From Armatimonadota bacterium (lineage in GTDB: Bacteria; Armatimonadota; UBA5829; DSUL01): a stretch of 64,000 nucleotides of DNA. The stretch lies in assembly GCA_020846715.1 (NCBI GenBank), contig JADLDK010000045.1:1-64000 (forward strand), given 5' to 3'. This document shows positions 59,126 through 64,000 of the stretch, in pieces; position 1 is the first letter of the stretch; each line of letters opens with the position of its first letter. The notes under the pieces are model-generated. The model was given only the letters and a program-made list of their open reading frames with translations. It did no database searches and had not been told where the DNA came from. Position numbers and translations under genes: made by a program.

Positions 59126-60073
59126 CTAGGGGGTGGTGCTGCTGGCGCGAACCGCAGCCTGGTACAGATCACTCAGCGACATACGCTCAATGCCTACGAT
59201 ACCTGCCGTAAGCGGCTGCAGGATGCTTGGCTGTTGTCCTTCTATCACCCGCAGCTTCGAGATAGCTTCAGCAGAGTACGGGAATATCTGAAGCTGAGCT
59301 GTCTGTCTGTACTGTTCGCGAGCCTGTTCGAAAGCTCCCGCTTCCTTGTAGAGATGTCCAAGCTGCAGCTTGTAGCCCGCGATCTCTCGCAAGAATCCGC
59401 GCAACTCGCGCTTGTCCGTGCTGATTCTGGCCCACGCTGCCTGAGCGCGCAGCTTGTCGTCGTCATCGCGAGCCTCCTGGTGAATGGCTGACCACAGATT
59501 CATCTCATTTGCTCGCGTGCTAATCCGGCGCTTCACAAACGTCACTTTCAATATCTGGTCAGCGATACGTTTCGCCATCCAGATGTTGTAATGATCTGAA
59601 AAAGCGGTAGCTCCCGCCCCGCCAGTCAGCGCGCGGGTGGTCGCTTCAGCGCGCGGGTCTCGTCCGTAGGAAGCAAAGAGCGTGATCCATTCGTCTTTGC
59701 TGCGCTCCCCCTTGACCTGCGATGCCGGCATATCAACAATGTATGTTCGGTCGGTTTTTGACGTAAAGCGGTAGTATTCGATCTTGCCGCCGCCCGGGGA
59801 AGTGACGGCGTAGCGCTTGACAGGGCCGTGTGGAGCTTGCGCGAAAGGAATAGGATACATTGGCGAGCCCGGCAACGGTTTGACCTTCGGCGCCGCCGGA
59901 GCGCCACCACCATCTCCTGGCATGCCAGCGGCGCCTGCCTGCTGTGTTGGATCGACAGGCATCCCGGCAGGCGCCTGAGCGAGAATCCGAGCTGCGCTCA
60001 ACCCCGCAACAATTGCGACTGCTCCCACTCCAACAGCAACGTACCACTTGGGTGTCTGTAGTTTTACCGCCAC
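59126..60073 (-). CDS. Membrane-anchored protein of unknown function
   Basis: 315 aa, not recognised. One N-terminal helix (WYVAVGVGAVAIVAGLSAARIL) is followed by a Gly/Pro/Ala linker (residues about 35-75), a beta-rich segment (KRYAVTSPGGGKIEYYRFTS, TYIVDMPASQVKGERSKDEW) and a helical C-terminal half. The latter ('KRELRGFLREIAGYKLQLGH', LYKEAGAFEQAREQYRQTAQ) looks like one or two TPR-type repeats. The linker suggests export with the bulk in the periplasm. Preceded by a 333-base gap and followed by corA on the same strand, 73 bases away. Confidence 0.7.
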   Translation of the reverse strand: MAVKLQTPKWYVAVGVGAVAIVAGLSAARILAQAPAGMPVDPTQQAGAAGMPGDGGGAPAAPKVKPLPGSPMYPIPFAQAPHGPVKRYAVTSPGGGKIEYYRFTSKTDRTYIVDMPASQVKGERSKDEWITLFASYGRDPRAEATTRALTGGAGATAFSDHYNIWMAKRIADQILKVTFVKRRISTRANEMNLWSAIHQEARDDDDKLRAQAAWARISTDKRELRGFLREIAGYKLQLGHLYKEAGAFEQAREQYRQTAQLQIFPYSAEAISKLRVIEGQQPSILQPLTAGIVGIERMSLSDLYQAAVRASSTTP

Positions 60074-60406
60074 AGTTCGAGATTTTCCCTTCCCGAAAAA
60101 CTCTGTCCCTCAGACAATTTGAGGGCGCAATGTCCAGTTTCGCTCAAGTCTGATCTTCGGCTGTCCCGCAGATACTCTGTACTCCCGCGAGCCTCAGGCA
60201 TGTGTCTGCGCCGTAAGCGCCAACTGCTAGACGAGTGTTCAACGCCGATGTTCCAAATCCTTGTCCCAGCGCAATAAAAAGCGCCTTCTAATGCGCAACA
60301 TCCCCTGGTCATTTCAAAGTACAGGAAAGCCTGTCTGCGCGCCGACATCAATTCTGCCCTCTATTCTACCTCATACTCGCCGTCAGAGGCTGTCTACAGA
60401 GGACCG
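60074..60406. other. 333-base gap with no supported gene
   Basis: Lies between two minus-strand genes. A 95-codon minus-strand frame (60351-60064) is present but has unnatural composition (Cys, Trp and Arg rich) and overlaps the next gene's start, so it is not called. No tRNA or clear terminator is seen. Confidence 0.5.
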
Positions 60407-61270
60407 TCATCCTGCCCGGCCGCGCTCGCGCGCAACAAGGGCCCGGATATACTCAAGCTGACTTCTCTTTGACTGCTGATAGCTCTCATCAGGGACAACG
60501 GTTGGGTCCACACTCCAGCTCAGCCCTCCGAAATGTTGATATTTGAGCTGAAACACTCGGGACATATAGTGATAGCCAAGGCCGCCCTCTCGCATATCCC
60601 GCAGCAGTTTTCCGCCCGTGTCATAGCAGAACGGCTTGCCAGTCACTGCATCCGCGTGGTCCGGTCCGTCTTCGAAGGATGTGTCAAGAGTATCTCTCAG
60701 GCTGGTGCGCACGGCGAGAAGCCACGTGGCCGGCGCCTCACCCAGATCCAGTAGTTCACCTGTCACAGGCGCGGGGTGGTCTGTCTGAGGCTCTCTTTCC
60801 TCACTGGCCACCAGGTAAATAGACGGGTCGCGTTCCATCACCATCACCATTTCCAGAATCGGATCCCGCCCAAGGAAGAGCATATCGGAGTCCACCGCGA
60901 ACCAGTACTTTGTTTCAACGGATCTGTGTACTTCGTCCAGCCACAGGTAGTGGCGGCGAGGCTCCTTTCGTTCATCCAGCCGCAGTGGCCGCTCCTTTGC
61001 GTACTCTCTCAAAAACTCGACCGAGCCATCCGTTGATCCGTTTTCACCGATCCACAACTGAATGTTCGGATATCGCGTCATACGAAACAAGCTGCGCAGG
61101 GTGAGCTCCAGCGAGTCTCGCGTACCCATGCTGCTGATGAACACCGTCACGGGCGGCAGTGACTCGGCCGGTCGCGGGGCGCTAAGCGACAGGATGCGGG
61201 CTGCTGCTTTCTTGAGCAAAATCTTGTGGCGGTAGTTCAGCAGTTTTTTCACGCAGTTGTAAGCCTCCAC
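60407..61270 (-). CDS. Family 2 glycosyltransferase-like protein
   Basis: 287 aa. A GT-A fold is indicated by 'PVTVFISSMGTRDSLELTLR' (about residues 40-59), 'IQLWIGENGSTDGSVEFLRE' and the metal-binding FAVDSDMLFLG (DxD, about 124-134). A basic N-terminus (NCVKKLLNYRHKILLKKAAA) may touch the membrane. Substrate unknown. It is divergent from the amidohydrolase gene. Confidence 0.8.
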   Translation of the reverse strand: MEAYNCVKKLLNYRHKILLKKAAARILSLSAPRPAESLPPVTVFISSMGTRDSLELTLRSLFRMTRYPNIQLWIGENGSTDGSVEFLREYAKERPLRLDERKEPRRHYLWLDEVHRSVETKYWFAVDSDMLFLGRDPILEMVMVMERDPSIYLVASEEREPQTDHPAPVTGELLDLGEAPATWLLAVRTSLRDTLDTSFEDGPDHADAVTGKPFCYDTGGKLLRDMREGGLGYHYMSRVFQLKYQHFGGLSWSVDPTVVPDESYQQSKRSQLEYIRALVARERGRAG

Positions 61271-61404
61271 GTGCCTGATCGGCCTCGCATCATGTCATAC
61301 CACATGGAGCGTTATCCTGTATGGATTTCACTGCAAAGCAGGTTACCGCCGCAGGTGGCTGTCGTCCAACAGGACGCCGGCATAACGAAAAGAGAGACAA
61401 ACCC

Positions 61405-62697
61405 GTGAGTGCAAGATCCGGAATCGAAGAACTCATCAACCAGACACCGTTTGTTGATACGCACGAGCATATCATAGAAGAAAGCGTCCGCCTGGGTGAG
61501 CCTGCCGACGGGTTATATTCGTGCAACGACTGGGCCTACCTCCTTTGGGGCTACACGCGGGACGACCTTGCCAGCGCGGGAATGCCCGAGCAAGTCTGGC
61601 ACAGGCTGCTGAATGTCGGTGCAGATATTGACGAGAAGTGGCGGCTTCTGGAGCCTTACTGGAGGTACGTTCGCCACACTGGGTACGGCCAGGCCACCCG
61701 GCTCACCATCCAGAGTCTGTACAGCGAAGAGGATATCACTCAGGACAGCTATCATCGCATTCACGAGAAGTATCTCGAGCTCGTTCGCCCCGGCTACTAC
61801 GAACACGTCCTGCGGGGGGTTGCAGGTGTGAAAAGCTGTCAGGTCAACTCTCTTGTAGACGTTTTCTGCAAGACAGAGTATCCAGATCTGCTGATGCAGG
61901 ACCTCAGCATTGTTCCCATGCATTCACAACCCGAAATTGAGAACCTTTGTTCCGAGTCCGGACGTCCCGGGGATACGCTGGAGCAGTGGCATTCGGTCAT
62001 TGACTGGTTTTTCGAGACCTATGGCCTGGACGCTGTCGCGGTGAAGAGCCAGGCTGCCTACCGCCGAAGGCTGGACTATGCGGATATCCCGCCAGAACAG
62101 GCTGCTCCGCTGTGGGAGCGCTACGCACGCGGTGAGTGCCTGCCTGCTGATCAGATGAAAGCGTTGGAAGACCACCTCTTCCGCTACTGCATTAACAAAG
62201 CGACTGAATACAAGCTACCCGTGAAGCTCCACACCGGGTACTACGCTGGCTATGGCAATATGCCGCTTGAGCGCCTCTCCGATAACCCTTCTGATATGTG
62301 TCTTCTCGCCGCGCAATTTCCGGATACCCGTTTCATCGTAATGCACATCGGATATCCATATCAGGAGGCTATGCTGGCTCTCGCCAAACACTATCCGAAT
62401 GTCACAATCGACATGTGTTGGGCGTGGATTATCAATCCGGCGGCATCCGTGCGTTTCGTCAAAGATTTTCTCAAAGGCGTGCCATCAAACAAGCTGTTGA
62501 GCTTTGGCGGGGACTACGTGCTGGCGGAGCAGGTCGTCGGCCATGCGGTTATTGCCAGGCGCGGGCTTTCTCAGGCGCTTGCAGAACTCATTGAAGACGG
62601 TTGGATATCAGAAGAAGACGCACGGGAACTCGTTCCGCAGCTCATGTACGGCAATGCGGAGAGTCTGTTCCCGAGGCTGCAGGCGGCTCTGGCGTAG
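61405..62697 (+). CDS. Amidohydrolase-superfamily (PF04909-type) protein
   Basis: 430 aa TIM-barrel metal hydrolase. 'TPFVDTHEHIIEESVRLGE' carries the first H-x-H (about residues 14-18); later KLHTGYYAGYG (about 275), VMHIGYPY (about 315) and GGDYVLAEQVVGH (Asp about 370) give the remaining metal and catalytic positions. The 'WAYLLWGYTRDDLASAG' segment resembles the glucuronate-isomerase/2-pyrone-hydrolase branch, but the substrate is unknown. GTG 61405 has AGAGAG upstream; an earlier ATG at 61321 would add a poorly conserved leader. The stop codon abuts that of the convergent GH130 gene. Confidence 0.85.
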   Translation: MSARSGIEELINQTPFVDTHEHIIEESVRLGEPADGLYSCNDWAYLLWGYTRDDLASAGMPEQVWHRLLNVGADIDEKWRLLEPYWRYVRHTGYGQATRLTIQSLYSEEDITQDSYHRIHEKYLELVRPGYYEHVLRGVAGVKSCQVNSLVDVFCKTEYPDLLMQDLSIVPMHSQPEIENLCSESGRPGDTLEQWHSVIDWFFETYGLDAVAVKSQAAYRRRLDYADIPPEQAAPLWERYARGECLPADQMKALEDHLFRYCINKATEYKLPVKLHTGYYAGYGNMPLERLSDNPSDMCLLAAQFPDTRFIVMHIGYPYQEAMLALAKHYPNVTIDMCWAWIINPAASVRFVKDFLKGVPSNKLLSFGGDYVLAEQVVGHAVIARRGLSQALAELIEDGWISEEDARELVPQLMYGNAESLFPRLQAALA

Positions 62698-63708
62698 TCA
62701 GAGCGGGTGGCAGAGCGCGATAAGGTCTTCGACATCGGCTGTCGCCAGGCATTCCACAGCGTCTGCAGCCCCGTAGTAGATCTTCACCTCACCTGAATCC
62801 TCCAGGATCATCCCGCCCGGAAAGATGACATTGTTGCGAAATCCGCCTTCGGCTTCGTAGCTTGCCTGAGGAGCAATGAGCGGCTCACGAGACAGGCCAA
62901 TGATCCTTTCCGGATTCTCGATGTCCAGCAACATGATCCCGGCGCAATATCGCTTGCGCCACGCAGGCTCCCAACCGTTCTTGCCGCGTGAGGCGTCGAT
63001 GTCAACTGCGTGAAACGTCGTCAGCCACCCTGAGTGAGTTTTGACAGGAGGGGCGGCCGGCCCCACCTTGTCATTTGCAAACGGTACATCCTCAACAGCC
63101 AGAAGCAGCTCAGAGCTACCCCAGTATTTCAGGTCTGGTGAGCGCGATATCCAGCAGTCGAAGTGACAATGATACGGATTGCCGTCAGGTATGGTGTGGA
63201 CGCGGCTGTAAACGGGAAATGGGCGTTCCAGGCGCACATAGTCTCCGCCGATCTTCTCGGGAAAAAGCACCATGTTGCGGTTGTCCGGAACCGAGAGGCT
63301 CTGGATGTCGTAGTGATGAAAATCTTCCGTCAGAGCGACGCCGCCCCTCAGACCGTGCCTCGTATCCACGGCAAAGCAGACAGCGCATCGTCCATCTATG
63401 ACGCTCAGCCGCGGATCGTAAACGCGCTCAACCTCCTCATCGCGCCATGAAAAGCAGGGCTGTGGCTCCACACTCCAGCGCACGCCGTCGTCAGAGAAGG
63501 CCAGACCCAGGTTTGTGTCCTGGTATTTACGATCCTCCGTGAAAACGTCATTGCGAAAGAGCATGACATAGCGCCCCTGATACTTCGCCACGCCCGCATT
63601 GAAAACCAGCGAAGACGGATAGGGCACATCCTTGCAGGTCAGTAACGGATTGTCCGGATGCCGGTGGATGATGTCAGGGGAGGTGAGGTCTCCAATTACT
63701 TTGGACAT
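62698..63708 (-). CDS. Glycoside hydrolase family 130 beta-mannoside phosphorylase-like protein
   Basis: 336 aa five-bladed beta-propeller. 'NPLLTCKDVPYPSSLVFNAG' (about residues 19-38), 'YVMLFRNDVF', YDPRLSVIDGRCAVCFAVDT (general-acid region), 'NMVLFPEKIGGDYVRLERP' and the end 'DSGEVKIYYGAADAVECLAT' match GH130. Such enzymes phosphorolyse beta-1,2- or beta-1,4-mannosides, releasing mannose 1-phosphate. There is no signal peptide, so it is cytoplasmic. Upstream a TATAAT (minus, 63749-63744) gives a likely promoter. Confidence 0.92.
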   Translation of the reverse strand: MSKVIGDLTSPDIIHRHPDNPLLTCKDVPYPSSLVFNAGVAKYQGRYVMLFRNDVFTEDRKYQDTNLGLAFSDDGVRWSVEPQPCFSWRDEEVERVYDPRLSVIDGRCAVCFAVDTRHGLRGGVALTEDFHHYDIQSLSVPDNRNMVLFPEKIGGDYVRLERPFPVYSRVHTIPDGNPYHCHFDCWISRSPDLKYWGSSELLLAVEDVPFANDKVGPAAPPVKTHSGWLTTFHAVDIDASRGKNGWEPAWRKRYCAGIMLLDIENPERIIGLSREPLIAPQASYEAEGGFRNNVIFPGGMILEDSGEVKIYYGAADAVECLATADVEDLIALCHPL

Positions 63709-63743
63709 AGAAATACTCTTTCAGGCCAGACTGGATGTGCCGG

Positions 63744-63749
63744 ATTATA
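63744..63749 (-). promoter_or_regulatory. -10 element of the GH130 gene
   Basis: Minus-strand TATAAT, 36 bases before the GH130 ATG. The -35 position (about 63766-63771) reads TTCGAC, a weak match. Confidence 0.4.
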
Positions 63750-63776
63750 CCACCCTCAACCGCCTGTCGAATTCCC

Positions 63777-63791
63777 GGTGAAGGATTCACC
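63777..63791. promoter_or_regulatory. Small dyad in the GH130/HAD divergent region
   Basis: GGTGAA-GGA-TTCACC, perfect 6-bp arms with a 3-base centre, placed between the divergent GH130 and HAD genes; possible operator. Confidence 0.3.
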
Positions 63792-63828
63792 TTGGGCGCC
63801 TCAGAACTCTGAGGATGATTGTGTGATT

Positions 63829-64000
63829 ATGCTCAACTCTGCGCTCTGCAAGATACGCCACGTAGCCCTGGATCTGGATGGGACGCTTTACAGCGGTAAA
63901 ACAGTCTTCCCGTTTACGGGACCATTTCTGGATTTGCTGAGAAGTTGCGGTGTCGGCCGCTCTTTTCTCACAAACAATTGCTCGCGAAGCGTGGCGGACT
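63829..64000 (+). CDS. HAD-superfamily class IIA phosphatase (NagD/AraL type), 5' part only
   Basis: 57 codons before the window ends. ATG 63829. Motif I HVALDLDGTLYSGKTVFP (about residues 11-28) and motif II FLTNNCSRS (about 46-54, Thr-Asn-Asn typical of class IIA) are visible. Family enzymes dephosphorylate sugar phosphates, nucleotides or glycerol phosphate; the cap domain that decides substrate is outside. Divergent from GH130, so a link with mannose-1-phosphate use is only a guess. Confidence 0.85.
   Translation, partial: MLNSALCKIRHVALDLDGTLYSGKTVFPFTGPFLDLLRSCGVGRSFLTNNCSRSVAD

Noticed and set aside
1-64000. Search for CRISPR arrays, tRNA/rRNA genes, insertion sequences, phage genes or integration sites
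   Set aside because: No regularly spaced repeats, cloverleaf sequences, transposase or integrase motifs were seen; gaps are short and largely accounted for.

Overview
The window is a gene-dense stretch of bacterial chromosome, moderately GC-rich by eye, with many ATG/GTG/TTG starts, 4-base stop/start overlaps and almost no mobile DNA. No rRNA, tRNA, CRISPR array, transposase or phage gene was seen. Two signals point to the host. Kdo-pathway genes (kdsD, kdsC), several glycosyltransferases and an HtrA/ECF-sigma envelope-stress operon indicate a diderm, LPS-type envelope. The order recG-coaD-(DivIVA/AtpF-like)-pta-ackA-yceD-rpmF-plsX-fabH-fabD-fabG-acpP-fabF-(aminotransferase)-rnc is the order found in Firmicutes and other Terrabacteria. 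A diderm terrabacterial lineage such as Armatimonadota fits, but this is inference only. [FeFe]-hydrogenase and Pta-AckA genes indicate fermentative, H2-handling, at least facultatively anaerobic metabolism.

Layout. 1-6.1 kb: an unfinished secreted purple-acid-phosphatase-like gene (minus), then kdsD-kdsC-metallophosphatase-membrane glycosyltransferase-GT2 behind a perfect sigma70 promoter. 6.1-15 kb: MBL hydrolase, a ComEC split into channel and degenerate MBL protein, a YRD-rich secreted protein, a DUF1080 protein, a small c-type cytochrome, mgtE and an SLH-like secreted protein. 15.4-31.8 kb: a very large [FeFe]-hydrogenase locus. It starts with a sensory/regulatory block (DRTGG, serine-kinase-type ATPase, HfsB-like degenerate hydrogenase, DRTGG, PHP). 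The electron-bifurcating enzyme follows (NuoE-like, ATPase, 2Fe-2S protein, NuoF-like HydB, a second NuoE-like, a second NuoF-like, HydA), then the maturation genes hydG-hydE-aspA-hydF. 32-34.7 kb: sigma-E type factor, anti-sigma factor and HtrA (minus). 35-49.5 kb: recG, coaD, acetate kinase pathway, fatty-acid synthesis, rnc. 49.7-53.1 kb: hrcA, an archaeal-type (group III) chaperonin and grpE. 53.2-58 kb: DegT aminotransferase, alanine racemase, pabB, pabC. 58-64 kb: corA, an unknown anchored protein, GT2, amidohydrolase, GH130 and a truncated HAD-IIA phosphatase.

How it fits together. The hydrogenase locus encodes the complete route to an NADH/ferredoxin-linked H2 enzyme. HydE, HydF and HydG build the H-cluster, AspA is co-transcribed and could supply ammonia, and HydA carries all three H-cluster motifs. 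The diaphorase half (NuoE+NuoF) is present twice. An 18-bp Rex/CRP-like dyad lies in front of the sensor block and a second, looser one in front of hydG. Pta and AckA give the acetate/ATP branch normally coupled to H2 production.

Most notable points: the group III chaperonin inside the hrcA-grpE unit, the duplicated NuoE/NuoF with one cluster ligand changed from Cys to Ser, the HfsB-type sensor block, and the ComEC split whose MBL partner has lost its metal ligands.
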